Source of the DNA: Prevotella sp. UBA2809
GTDB taxonomy: Bacteria > Bacteroidota > Bacteroidia > Bacteroidales > Bacteroidaceae
Assembly: GCA_002351725.1 (NCBI GenBank)
Contig: DEHD01000023.1
Span: 71,389-117,637, forward strand
Direction: 5' to 3'
Length of the DNA: 46,249 nucleotides
Shown: positions 1 to 8,551 of the stretch, piece after piece
Numbering within the stretch: the stretch's first letter is position 1
Layout: each line of letters begins with the position of its first letter
The notes under the pieces: generated by a model
Told to the model about the DNA's origin: nothing
Seen by the model: only the letters and a program-made list of their open reading frames with translations
The model's database searches: none
Translations under genes and position numbers: made by a program

Positions 1-555
1 GACAAGGAGAAGGGTGCCTTCACAGGTGAGGTATCTGCAGAGATGGTAAAGAGCACTGGTGCTCAGTACGTTATTCTAGGTCACTCAGAGCGTCGTGAGT
101 ACTACAAGGAGACTCCAGAGATCCTGAAGGAGAAGGTTCTTCTGGCTCAGAAGAACGATCTGAAGGTTATCTTCTGCATCGGTGAGAGCCTTGAGGAGCG
201 TGAGGCTGGCAAGCAGAACGAGGTAGTTAAGGCCGAGCTCGAGGGTTCTGTATTCAACCTCTCTGAGGAGGACTTCCGCAAGATCGTTATCGCCTACGAG
301 CCAATCTGGGCTATCGGTACTGGTAAGACCGCTACTGCAGAGCAGGCTGAGGAGATTCACGCTTACATCCGTTCAATAATCGCTGAGAAGTACGGTCAGG
401 CTGTAGCTGATGACACTACTATCCTCTACGGTGGTAGCTGCAAGGCTAGCAACGCTCCTGAGCTGTTTGCTAAGCCCGACATCGATGGTGGTCTGATTGG
501 TGGTGCTTCACTGAAGGCTGCTGACTTCAAGGGTATTATCGACGCATTCAAGTAA
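1..555 (+). CDS. tpiA: Triose-phosphate isomerase, C-terminal part
   Basis: Interconverts glyceraldehyde-3-phosphate and dihydroxyacetone phosphate in glycolysis; cytosolic. The reading frame is open from base 1, so the gene enters from outside the window and roughly the first 70 residues are missing. Visible family marks are TGEVSAEM, the catalytic-His motif GHSERR, the catalytic-Glu loop AYEPIWAIGTGK and the phosphate-binding GG stretches near the C-terminus (YGGSCK, DGGLIGGASL). It is followed after 4 bp by a SPOR-domain gene and then folE, an order I remember from other Bacteroidales. The internal ATG at 43 is not the start, because conserved family sequence lies before it. Confidence 0.97.
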   Translation, partial: DKEKGAFTGEVSAEMVKSTGAQYVILGHSERREYYKETPEILKEKVLLAQKNDLKVIFCIGESLEEREAGKQNEVVKAELEGSVFNLSEEDFRKIVIAYEPIWAIGTGKTATAEQAEEIHAYIRSIIAEKYGQAVADDTTILYGGSCKASNAPELFAKPDIDGGLIGGASLKAADFKGIIDAFK

Positions 556-559
556 GAAA

Positions 560-1171
560 GTGAAACGATTTATCATCATAATGACGCTTTGCATCGGCTG
601 CATCAGTGCGGCCGATGCTCAGTCGTCGTTTACACAGCGACTCCAACAGAGCAAGAACGGCGAAGGCAAGATCACCGTTACACAGGATAAGGCAATAGAC
701 GAGCTGGTTAACGGACCAGTAGTAACAGCCCCCACACGAACAAAAACAACCACAACCCAGCAGAAACCAACTGAAACACAGCAGAAGACCACAGAAAAAC
801 CTGCTGAAAAGAAAGAATTAGAACCAAAGGCTGTTGCAGTAGAACATCACGACACTACCACCATCGACGCCCCCGAAGAGATACAGAAGAAGATTATGAA
901 GGGTGTAAAGGTGGCTGGATACAGAGTGCAGGTGTTTGCAGGTGGTAACACCCGCAAAGACCGAGTAAAAGCAGAACGTATAGGCAGCGAGATAAAGAGT
1001 CTGTTTCCCGGAGTGCCTGTTTACGTACATTTCTACTCACCACGATGGATTTGCCGCATGGGCAACTACCGTACTTACGAGGAGGCACACGCAGTGCTTG
1101 AACGCGTAAAGAACAACGGATACCAGAGTGCAATCATCGTAAAAGGAAAAATCACCGTACAATATCAATGA
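560..1171 (+). CDS. SPOR-domain secreted protein (GTG start)
   Basis: 203 residues. The signal peptide is MKRFIIIMTLCIGCISAADA. A Thr/Gln/Lys-rich, low-complexity linker follows (about residues 50-100). A C-terminal SPOR domain spans about 117-198 (VAGYRVQVFAGG ... WICRMGNYRTYEEA). SPOR domains bind peptidoglycan stripped of stem peptides, often at division sites, so this is probably a periplasmic or outer-membrane-side septal wall protein. The start is GTG, 4 bp after the tpiA stop. The stop overlaps the folE start (ATGA at 1168-1171), so the three genes are probably cotranscribed and translationally coupled. The domain call is good; the precise role is inferred. Confidence 0.88.
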   Translation: MKRFIIIMTLCIGCISAADAQSSFTQRLQQSKNGEGKITVTQDKAIDELVNGPVVTAPTRTKTTTTQQKPTETQQKTTEKPAEKKELEPKAVAVEHHDTTTIDAPEEIQKKIMKGVKVAGYRVQVFAGGNTRKDRVKAERIGSEIKSLFPGVPVYVHFYSPRWICRMGNYRTYEEAHAVLERVKNNGYQSAIIVKGKITVQYQ

Positions 1172-1773
1172 ACATAGAGATAAAGGAATACGACAACGAG
1201 CGATATCGCGAAGGAATAGAAGAACTGGCGGATCACTACAAGGAGGTGCTCAAGCTGCTGGGTGAAGACCCAGAGCGCGAGGGACTGCAGAAGACCCCTA
1301 TGCGTGTGGCCAAGGCTATGCAGACTCTTACAAAGGGCTACCAGATGGACGCCCATAAGATTCTTACTGACGCACTGTTCAAGGAAGACTATAACCAGAT
1401 GGTGATAGTAAAGGATATCGATTTCTTCTCGTTGTGCGAACACCACATGCTGCCTTTTTACGGTAAGGCACACGTGGCATACATACCAAACGGATACATC
1501 ACTGGTCTATCTAAGATAGCTCGTGTAGTAGATATATATTCCCACCGCCTGCAGGTACAGGAGCGCATGACTCAGCAGATTAAGAACTGCATTGAGGAGA
1601 CACTGCACCCACTTGGAGTGATGGTGGTAGTAGAGGCCAAGCACATGTGTATGCAGATGCGTGGCGTTGAGAAACAAAACAGCATAACTACGACAAGCGA
1701 CTTCAGCGGAGCCTTTAATCAGGCCAAGACACGCCAGGAGTTCATGAACTTAATACACAATAATCAAATCTAA
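1168..1773 (+). CDS. folE: GTP cyclohydrolase I
   Basis: Converts GTP to 7,8-dihydroneopterin triphosphate, the first step of folate synthesis. At 201 residues it is normal family length. The Zn ligands are visible as C90 and H93 in SLCEHHMLPFYGKAHVAY and C161 in MCMQMRGVEK. The QERMT and SDFSGAF segments are also typical. The start overlaps the SPOR gene stop by 4 bp (ATGA). The next gene begins 12 bp after the stop, so the operon may continue. Confidence 0.97.
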   Translation: MNIEIKEYDNERYREGIEELADHYKEVLKLLGEDPEREGLQKTPMRVAKAMQTLTKGYQMDAHKILTDALFKEDYNQMVIVKDIDFFSLCEHHMLPFYGKAHVAYIPNGYITGLSKIARVVDIYSHRLQVQERMTQQIKNCIEETLHPLGVMVVVEAKHMCMQMRGVEKQNSITTTSDFSGAFNQAKTRQEFMNLIHNNQI

Positions 1774-1785
1774 AACTAATCAAAT

Positions 1786-2364
1786 ATGTATCAAGCAGAA
1801 AACACCAATTTCAAGACCAACCAGTCGGTCACTCAGGAGTTCACCCGCAGCTGTCTGGGACGTATCCTCATCGCAGGCGTTATCATACTGGTAGGATTGT
1901 TATTAGCATACTTCACAGCCCCTAAGGAGAGCGACATGAACGAAGAGATGCTGGATAACGTAATGCAATGTATTGAGGTGAACGATGCAATAAAGGGCGA
2001 TGCAGTGGATGACTATGTCCACAACCTTACTTTTATCTTCACCACTGCTGATACAACAGTGATTCCAAAGGATGAACTGGAGACTTATAATAAGTACAAC
2101 CGTCTGGAGTCGTATCGCCATACGTTCTACTCAACATCCTATATCTACAACAACATGCACCCAGAGGGCACACGCGTTGGTGTTGGTATCTTTGGTATCA
2201 TCATCCCAACAGTGCTCTACCAGGATATTCTGTTAGAGGTAGGTCCTGTTCATAAGGGCTACGAGCAGAAACTTAACCAGCAGGTTGTGGCACCACAAGA
2301 AGTGGATATGGGCGTAACGCCAGAAATCACCGAGTTCCACTACAAGGGGGACATTGAGAATTAA
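1786..2364 (+). CDS. Small membrane protein of unknown function
   Basis: 192 residues. One clear membrane segment lies at about residues 25-47 (RILIAGVIILVGLLLAYFTA), preceded by a polar N-terminus and followed by a mostly acidic soluble domain. A second hydrophobic stretch (about 141-155, VGVGIFGIIIPTVLY) may be a buried strand or a re-entrant segment. It has no signal-peptidase or lipobox motif, so it is probably anchored in the inner membrane with its C-terminus outside. I do not recognise the family. It sits 12 bp after folE and 9 bp before the GH43 gene, so it may be cotranscribed with either group. Confidence 0.8.
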   Translation: MYQAENTNFKTNQSVTQEFTRSCLGRILIAGVIILVGLLLAYFTAPKESDMNEEMLDNVMQCIEVNDAIKGDAVDDYVHNLTFIFTTADTTVIPKDELETYNKYNRLESYRHTFYSTSYIYNNMHPEGTRVGVGIFGIIIPTVLYQDILLEVGPVHKGYEQKLNQQVVAPQEVDMGVTPEITEFHYKGDIEN

Positions 2365-2373
2365 TTTAACTAT

Positions 2374-3993
2374 ATGAGACTTATTGCTTACTTAAGCATC
2401 GCAATGATGCTTTGTGCCTCAGCAGAACTGAAGGCACAGAACACTAGTGACAACATGATTGAGAACCCCATGCTGTGGGCCGATGTACCCGATCCCGACG
2501 TCATCCGTGTGGGCGATACCTTCTATCTGGTATCTACTACCATGCACCTGATGCCTGGAGCACCAATCATGAAGTCAAAGGACTTGAAGAACTGGGAGAC
2601 CGTAGGTTACATTTTCGACAAGCTTACCGACTCGCCAAAGTACGACCTTTCGGCTACCGAGGGAACTGTTTACGGACGCGGCCAGTGGGCCACATCGCTC
2701 AAGTATCACAAGGGAAAGTTCTACGCTCTGCTGGCTCCTAACGAGCAGGGAGCTATGGGCGACACATATATCTTTACTGCCGACAAAGCTGAAGGTCCTT
2801 GGAAGATTCTGTCGCGTATGCGCCACTTCCACGATTGCTCTTTGTTCTTCGACGATGACGATCGCGTGTACGTAATATATGGTACAGGCGAGATGATGGA
2901 GCTCAAGCAGGACCTGAGCGATGTCATCGAAGGAACACATCGCCACATCTTCAAGCGCGAAGCTGATGAGACCGGTCTGCTTGAGGGTTCACGTATGATT
3001 AAGCACAATGGCAAGTACTATCTTATGATGATTTCGCACGTTTATGCTCCTGGCCGCCATCGCCGCGAGGTATGCTATCGTGCCGACAATATTCAGGGGC
3101 CTTACGAGAAAGCAACCATTCTGGAGAGCGACTTCGGAGGATTTTCGTATGAGGCTCAGGGAACCATCGTTGATACTGAGGATGGCGACTGGTATGGCAT
3201 CATCTTCCAGGACCGTGCTGGTGTGGGCCGTGTGCTCACAGTGATGCCTTGTCGCTGGATTGACGGATGGCCTATGCTGGGCGATGAGGAAGGAAAGGTG
3301 CCTGCCCGTGTTCGTGCGCTGAAGAGCGGACAGCCTGAAGCCTCTATCGTAAAGGCAGATGATTTCGGCAGCGAGAAGTTAGGATTACACTGGCAGTGGA
3401 ACCACAACCCTGTTGACAAGGCTTGGAGCCTTACAGAGCGTCCAGGCTATCTTCGACTCAAGACAAGTCGCGTAGTACCTAACCTCTATCTGGCTCCCAA
3501 CACACTGACCCAGCGTATGGAAGGTCCTGGCTGTCATGGTCACATCATGATGGATCTCTCGAAGATGAAAGATGGCGACTGCGCAGGATTGGCTGCATTC
3601 AACAGCGACTCAGGTGTGCTGACCGTCAAGAAGAAGGGCAAGAAGCTTTTCCTCGAAATGAGCGAGCAGAAGGTATCGCTAAGCGACCGTGACAAGAAGG
3701 TTGAGAAAGTAGAAGAGAAGGTTATAGAGAGCATAGAGCTAAAACAGAATAAAATATGGTTGGGCATTGATGCCAACTTTATTCCACGCACTGATATCGC
3801 CGTATTTGACTACAGTCTGGATGGTATACTCTGGCATAAGATTGGCAGCGACTACCGCATGAGCTTTGACTGGCGTCGCTTCTTCATGGGACAGAAGTTC
3901 GGTATCTTTAACTACGCCACAAAGAAGGTTGGCGGATATGTAGATATTGATGAGTTTGAATACTACAAAGTTTATACAACAAACAATAAATAA
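2374..3993 (+). CDS. GH43-family glycoside hydrolase (beta-xylosidase/arabinosidase-like)
   Basis: 539 residues with signal peptide MRLIAYLSIAMMLCASAELKAQ, so exported. The N-terminal five-bladed propeller (about 28-310) carries the likely general base D40 in ADVPDPDVIRVG, the pKa-modulating D154 in HFHDCSLFFDDDD and the proton donor E204 in GLLEGSRM. The C-terminal 340-535 looks like the beta-sandwich (GH43 C2/concanavalin-like) domain found in beta-xylosidases. The probable substrates are xylosyl or arabinosyl linkages of hemicellulose; the exact specificity cannot be read from sequence. Only 2 bp separate it from the GH31 gene, implying joint action on one glycan. Confidence 0.9.
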   Translation: MRLIAYLSIAMMLCASAELKAQNTSDNMIENPMLWADVPDPDVIRVGDTFYLVSTTMHLMPGAPIMKSKDLKNWETVGYIFDKLTDSPKYDLSATEGTVYGRGQWATSLKYHKGKFYALLAPNEQGAMGDTYIFTADKAEGPWKILSRMRHFHDCSLFFDDDDRVYVIYGTGEMMELKQDLSDVIEGTHRHIFKREADETGLLEGSRMIKHNGKYYLMMISHVYAPGRHRREVCYRADNIQGPYEKATILESDFGGFSYEAQGTIVDTEDGDWYGIIFQDRAGVGRVLTVMPCRWIDGWPMLGDEEGKVPARVRALKSGQPEASIVKADDFGSEKLGLHWQWNHNPVDKAWSLTERPGYLRLKTSRVVPNLYLAPNTLTQRMEGPGCHGHIMMDLSKMKDGDCAGLAAFNSDSGVLTVKKKGKKLFLEMSEQKVSLSDRDKKVEKVEEKVIESIELKQNKIWLGIDANFIPRTDIAVFDYSLDGILWHKIGSDYRMSFDWRRFFMGQKFGIFNYATKKVGGYVDIDEFEYYKVYTTNNK

Positions 3994-3995
3994 CT

Positions 3996-6392
3996 ATGAA
4001 CAGAAGAATAATAGCTTTTTTTGCCTTGCTGGCACCAATAGCTATTTGGGCACAAGGTGTAAAGATAGAGTTCTTTACACCTTCTGTTGTCCATGTAGTC
4101 AAGTACCAGAACCAGGCCGTTACCCCAGAAAGCAAGGTGGTAATAGCCAAACCAGAAGATGTAAAACTTACCCGTAAAGGCAACACCACATCGAGTACCC
4201 AACTGAGCGTGAAGCTCGATGAGAAGACAGGCTGCATCACCTTTGCCGACGCCAAAGGTAAGGTGCTGCTGCGAGAGAAGAAGCATAGTTTCTCGCCCCT
4301 GAACCAGACCTTTACACTCGACAAGGGCGAAGCCATCTACGGACTGGGAACCATCCAGAACGGCAAGATGAACCGCCGCGGTGAGCACAAACGCATGGAG
4401 CAGTCTAACCTTGAAGACTTCCAGAACGTAATCCAGAGCATAAAAGGTTGGGGACTTTACTGGGATAACTACTCTCCCACCCAGTTCGACGACGATGCCA
4501 ATGGTATGTCGCTTACTTCAGAGGCTGGCGATTATATCGACTACTACTTTATGTATGGCGGAAGTGCTGATGGCGTTATCGCTCAGATACGTTACCTCAG
4601 TGGCGACGTGCCTATGTTCCCACTATGGACTTACGGCTTCTGGCAGTCGAAGGAGCGTTACAAGACAGCAGCCGAGACCGAGAGCATAGTCGACAAGTAC
4701 CGTGAGCTGCAAGTACCTCTTGACGGTATCATTCAGGACTGGCAGTATTGGGGCTCAAATTATCTGTGGAATGCAATGGACTTCCTTTCAGAAGACTTTG
4801 TTAATGGCCCACAGATGATTAAGAATGTTCACCAGAAGCATGCACACTTCATGATTAGCATCTGGGCAAGCTTCGGTCCACAGACCCAGCAGTTCCGCGA
4901 GCTCGATGAGAAAGGACTATTGCTGCCCATTGAGACCTGGCCACAGAGCGGACTTTCGCATATCTGGCCTCCACGTATGGACTATCCTTCGGGCGTAAAG
5001 GTTTACGATGCCTTCAGCCCAGTGGCACGCGACATCTATTGGAAGTACCTGAAGAAGCTCTACGACTACGGCACTGATGCGTGGTGGATGGACTCTACCG
5101 ATCCCGACTTCTTCAATCCACGCGAGAGCGACTACCAACATAAGGTAACTGGTGGCACTTGGCGCTCACTGCGCAATGCTTTCCCACTCGAAACCGTGCG
5201 TGGCGTTTATGAAAAACAACGTGAATTAGCCAACACCGAACACCCAACACCCAACACCCAAAAGCGTGTATTCATCATGACGCGCTCGGCTTTTGCCGGT
5301 CAGCAGCATTATGGCTCTAACATGTGGAGTGGCGATGTGGCATCATCGTGGGATATGCTGCGCAAGCAGATTCCTGCCGGACTCAGTTTCTCGCTCACAG
5401 GTAATCCAAACTTCAATACCGATATCGGCGGATTCTTCTGCGGTTCTTACAATACCAAGGGTCCTAACTCAGCACCTAAGAACCCACAATATCAGGAGCT
5501 TTATGTTCGCTGGATGCAGTACGGTCTGTTTTGTCCTGTGTTCCGCAGTCATGGTGCCGATGCCCCTCGCGAGATATGGCAGTTCTCCGACGAGCGGAGC
5601 GGCAAAGCCGAGCGTGGTAAGAAGGGCGAACCCGTTTACGATGCCATCGAGAAGATGATTCGCCTGCGCTACCGCCTTATACCTTATTTATATAGTACAG
5701 CCTGGCAGGTAACAAGCAATAACCAGAGCTACATGCGCCCACTATTCAGCGACTTTGCTGCCGACAAGAAAGTGTGGGACATGACCGATGAGTTTATGTT
5801 TGGCCAGAGCATACTTGCCGCACCTATCGTTGATCCACAGTATACTGAGGAGAAGATCATCAAGGAAGATGCAATGACAGGATGGGACCGTAAAGAGGTT
5901 AGAGGTGAGAAGGAAGATGTAAGAGGTATAGACTGGGCCGCAACCAAGACTGCTACCAAGTATCTGCCCAAGGGTGCCAACTGGTACGACTTCTGGACAG
6001 GCAAGCTGTACAAGGGTGGTCAGAATATAACGCTCAGCACTCAGCTCGACAAGGTTCCTATGTTTGTTCGCGCCGGTAGCATACTGCCTCTGGGCCCAGA
6101 GATGCAGTACGTTGGCGAAAAGGCATGGGATAACCTGGAGATACGTATCTATCCTGGAGCCGATGGCGAGTTTACACTCTATGAGGACGAAGGCGATAAC
6201 TATAACTACGAGAAGGGATATTACTCAAACATCATCTTCAAGTGGAACAATCGCACCCGCACCCTCTCTATCAGCGCACGTCAGGGCGGCTACAAGGGTA
6301 TGATTCTGGATCGCAAATTCACAATCACCCTACCCGATGGCACCCAGCGCACAATCGACTACAACGGAAATAGTGTTGAGGTAAACTTGTAA
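3996..6392 (+). CDS. GH31-family alpha-glycosidase (alpha-xylosidase/alpha-glucosidase)
   Basis: 798 residues with a cleavable signal (MNRRIIAFFALLAPIAIWAQ). The catalytic barrel has the nucleophile D366 in AWWMDSTDP and the acid/base D447 in NMWSGDVASSWD; LDGIIQDWQYWG is also a GH31 signature. C-terminal beta domains cover about 640-798. Paired with an upstream GH43 enzyme, an alpha-xylosidase acting on xyloglucan-type side chains is plausible, but alpha-glucosidase cannot be excluded. Oddities are two short low-complexity inserts: residues 411-422, encoded by tandem ACACCCAA-like units at about 5236-5262, and a repeated VRG segment near residues 633-645. Both look like small DNA-level repeat expansions inside loops. 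Confidence 0.92.
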   Translation: MNRRIIAFFALLAPIAIWAQGVKIEFFTPSVVHVVKYQNQAVTPESKVVIAKPEDVKLTRKGNTTSSTQLSVKLDEKTGCITFADAKGKVLLREKKHSFSPLNQTFTLDKGEAIYGLGTIQNGKMNRRGEHKRMEQSNLEDFQNVIQSIKGWGLYWDNYSPTQFDDDANGMSLTSEAGDYIDYYFMYGGSADGVIAQIRYLSGDVPMFPLWTYGFWQSKERYKTAAETESIVDKYRELQVPLDGIIQDWQYWGSNYLWNAMDFLSEDFVNGPQMIKNVHQKHAHFMISIWASFGPQTQQFRELDEKGLLLPIETWPQSGLSHIWPPRMDYPSGVKVYDAFSPVARDIYWKYLKKLYDYGTDAWWMDSTDPDFFNPRESDYQHKVTGGTWRSLRNAFPLETVRGVYEKQRELANTEHPTPNTQKRVFIMTRSAFAGQQHYGSNMWSGDVASSWDMLRKQIPAGLSFSLTGNPNFNTDIGGFFCGSYNTKGPNSAPKNPQYQELYVRWMQYGLFCPVFRSHGADAPREIWQFSDERSGKAERGKKGEPVYDAIEKMIRLRYRLIPYLYSTAWQVTSNNQSYMRPLFSDFAADKKVWDMTDEFMFGQSILAAPIVDPQYTEEKIIKEDAMTGWDRKEVRGEKEDVRGIDWAATKTATKYLPKGANWYDFWTGKLYKGGQNITLSTQLDKVPMFVRAGSILPLGPEMQYVGEKAWDNLEIRIYPGADGEFTLYEDEGDNYNYEKGYYSNIIFKWNNRTRTLSISARQGGYKGMILDRKFTITLPDGTQRTIDYNGNSVEVNL

Positions 6393-6594
6393 GAATATAT
6401 TCTTAAAAACTTGATAAACCGCATGATAAAAAGCAATTGCGCCATGAGTTATTGACTCAGGCAGACTAACCCCAGAGCAAATTCAAGCACTTAAGAATTA
6501 GTGTTTGGGGCTCGCGCTCGGCTCCAAAGGAGACGCTTTCACAAAGTGAAACGACTGAAAGAACCCTTGGGTGAGAGAACAAAACGGATAAAAC
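6393..6594 (+). other. Intergenic stretch after GH31
   Basis: About 200 bp without a credible gene. It contains a short palindrome (GAATATATTC) just after the GH31 stop and a 6-bp stem (TTTCAC/GTGAAA at 6537-6551) with no T-run. I see no clear terminator for the GH31 operon here. Confidence 0.5.
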
Positions 6595-6595
6595 A

Positions 6596-6627
6596 AAAAA
6601 AGAGAGGCCTCACAGTCTCTCTTTTTT
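6596..6627 (-). terminator. Terminator downstream of tRNA-Lys
   Basis: An 11-bp perfect inverted repeat, AAAAAAGAGAG (6596-6606) and CTCTCTTTTTT (6617-6627), with a 10-nt loop. It lies 4 bp beyond the 3' end of the - strand tRNA and gives a T-run on both strands, so it can also stop + strand transcripts coming from the glycosidase operon. Confidence 0.75.
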
Positions 6628-6630
6628 CTG

Positions 6631-6703
6631 TGATCCGTTTGGGGCTCGAACCCAAGACCCCAACATTAAAAGTGTTGTGCTCTACCGACTGAGCTAACGG
6701 ATC
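6631..6703 (-). tRNA. tRNA-Lys (anticodon TTT)
   Basis: The reverse complement folds into a standard 73-nt cloverleaf. The acceptor stem GATCCGT/ACGGATC pairs fully. The D stem is GCTC/GAGC. The anticodon stem CAACA/TGTTG surrounds the loop CTTTTAA (anticodon TTT, Lys). The T arm is TTGGG-TTCGAGC-CCCAA. The discriminator base is A and the CCA end is not encoded. A terminator follows directly. Confidence 0.97.
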
Positions 6704-6777
6704 AACCTTTGAATGACGGATGCTTCCTTAACGAAAAGCGGGTGCAAAGGTACGCACTTTTTTTGAAACCGCCAAAT

Positions 6778-7878
6778 TTATTCGGAATTATTTTCTCCTA
6801 AAGCCTCAATTTCCTTATCTTTTGTCACATATTGTTCATAATATGCAATCAAAAGTGTGGTAAGAGGCAGTGCGATAATCAGTCCGATAAAACCTAACAA
6901 AGCACCCCAAACCGACAGCGAAAGCAGCAGTATGGCGGGGTTAAGTCCCATGGCCTTTCCCATAACCTTAGGAGTAACAATCATATCACAAATAAGCTGT
7001 ACGATGATGAATACCGCCAGCGCCATAATCAGTATCACCCAGAAGTTCTGCCCTGTATCAGCCGACTTCAGCAGAGCCAGTAACACCGTAGGTATCAAGG
7101 CAAAGGTGTGCAGATAAGGCACAAGGTCCATCAGTCCTATCATAATACCCAGACCGATGGCCATGGGGAAGTCGATGATCGTAAAGCCGATGCAGAACAG
7201 TATACCCATGATGAGTGCCACCGTTCCCTGACCGCGAACATAGTTGTTAAGCGCCTGTCCGGCATCTTTACCCAAGCCCTGCCAGAATGGACGACTCTTC
7301 TTGGGGAAGATACGAATCCAGTTCTCAGTAAGATACTCGTAATCCAGCAGGATGAAGAACATATATAATAAGGTGATGAGCGACGCCACGATACCAATGA
7401 TAATCGTAGCCGTCTGTCCCAGCACATTAAACAGTCCTGGCAGTACCGTCTTAATACTGTCGGTAAACGTTGAGCTCTTGAAGAATTTCTCTATCTCACG
7501 ATTGTTCTGATTAATCCAGTCCTGTATGGCACCGGGTATATCCCTTATGTGCGCCTCCTTCTGGATGTAGTCGGTAGCCAAGCTGCCCAACTTCTCGAAC
7601 TGCTCAATCATCGGGGGGATAATCAAGTAGATAACGCCACCCAGTAGAGCTATCACAAATACCAGTGTGATAACAATGCTAAGCGCCCTGTTACCCACAT
7701 GCAGCTTATACTGCACAAACTTCACCATAGGGTAAAGCAGATAGGCCAACAGCCAGGCCACAAAAAATGGCAACAGCACACTACTCAGATAGTTAACCAA
7801 CAGCAGGATGCCAAGTACCAGCAGTCCTGCCCCCACCCAACGCACCAATTGGTCAAGCGTGATTGTCTTTTCTTTCAT
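6778..7878 (-). CDS. AI-2E family (PerM-type) membrane permease
   Basis: 366 residues with about seven or eight hydrophobic segments, including an N-terminal pair (about 14-55), one at 62-86, a central amphipathic region (90-150) and a C-terminal cluster with the GLMDLVPYLH and PAILLLSLSVWGALLGFIGL segments typical of this family. Members export AI-2, act as Na+/H+ antiporters or have unknown substrates, so none is assigned here. Its start overlaps the 3' end of the thymidine kinase gene by 26 bp, so the two are very probably cotranscribed. Confidence 0.9.
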   Translation of the reverse strand: MKEKTITLDQLVRWVGAGLLVLGILLLVNYLSSVLLPFFVAWLLAYLLYPMVKFVQYKLHVGNRALSIVITLVFVIALLGGVIYLIIPPMIEQFEKLGSLATDYIQKEAHIRDIPGAIQDWINQNNREIEKFFKSSTFTDSIKTVLPGLFNVLGQTATIIIGIVASLITLLYMFFILLDYEYLTENWIRIFPKKSRPFWQGLGKDAGQALNNYVRGQGTVALIMGILFCIGFTIIDFPMAIGLGIMIGLMDLVPYLHTFALIPTVLLALLKSADTGQNFWVILIMALAVFIIVQLICDMIVTPKVMGKAMGLNPAILLLSLSVWGALLGFIGLIIALPLTTLLIAYYEQYVTKDKEIEALGENNSE

Positions 7879-8455
7879 TCTCTTCCTTTATAGCTTTTTG
7901 GTAACACTCTCTGCACAGTGGTTCGTATTCGGTAGTCTCTCCCAGCAGCACCCGCTGGTCGTTATCCACCTTACGATGACTAACGTAGGCCAGATTACCG
8001 CACTTCACGCAGATGGCATGCACCTTGGTCACATCGTCGGCTATTGCACATAGTGCAGGCATAGGTCCGAATGGCACACCCTTGAAGTCCATATCCAGTC
8101 CTGCCACAATCACCCTCACGCCGCGATTAGCCAGCTCGTTGCACACATCCACTATACCCATATCAAAGAACTGGGCTTCGTCTATACCCACCACGTCGAT
8201 ATCACTTGCCAGCAGCAGTATGCTTGCCGACGAGTCGATGGGAGTAGACTGTATATGCTTCTGGTCGTGACTCACCACATCCTCCTCAGAGTAACGCACA
8301 TCTATGGCAGGCTTGAAAAACTCCACCTTCTGGCGCGCAAACTTAGCTCGCCTCATTCGCCTGATGAGCTCCTCAGTCTTGCCCGAGAACATCGAGCCGC
8401 ACACAACTTCAATTCTACCAGGTCTGTGTGCCTCACCTGTTAAGTTTTCTGTCAT
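7853..8455 (-). CDS. tdk: Thymidine kinase (type II)
   Basis: Phosphorylates thymidine to dTMP in the pyrimidine salvage pathway. It has 200 residues from the chosen ATG at 8455. The frame stays open upstream to 8494, but the added 13 residues do not resemble the family. The P-loop is GSMFSGKT (20-27), the catalytic/Walker B region is DEAQFF (92-97), and the Zn ribbon is C149/C152 with C181/C184. The 3' end overlaps the permease gene by 26 bp. The 5' end faces rsmI, whose promoter lies in the 96-bp gap. Confidence 0.96.
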   Translation of the reverse strand: MTENLTGEAHRPGRIEVVCGSMFSGKTEELIRRMRRAKFARQKVEFFKPAIDVRYSEEDVVSHDQKHIQSTPIDSSASILLLASDIDVVGIDEAQFFDMGIVDVCNELANRGVRVIVAGLDMDFKGVPFGPMPALCAIADDVTKVHAICVKCGNLAYVSHRKVDNDQRVLLGETTEYEPLCRECYQKAIKEENERKDNHA

Positions 8456-8510
8456 AATGAGTGCAAAATTACAAATACCTTTTAAAAATTGCAAAGATTT
8501 TGCTGTTTTT

Positions 8511-8542
8511 TTTGTCTATTCTGATAATTTGCGCTATATTTG
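8511..8542 (+). promoter_or_regulatory. Bacteroidetes-type promoter of rsmI
   Basis: TTTG at 8511-8514, a 20-nt spacer, then TATATTTG at 8535-8542, matching the -33/-7 pattern of the primary Bacteroidetes sigma factor. The predicted transcription start is only a few bases before the ATG at 8552, so the message should be leaderless or nearly so. A TTG at 8540 would start a longer frame, but it lies inside the -7 box. Confidence 0.8.
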
Positions 8543-8551
8543 CCCCTCGTA

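Noticed and set aside
6501..6692. A 63-codon frame across the tRNA-Lys region
   Set aside because: It reads through the terminator and the antisense of the tRNA gene.
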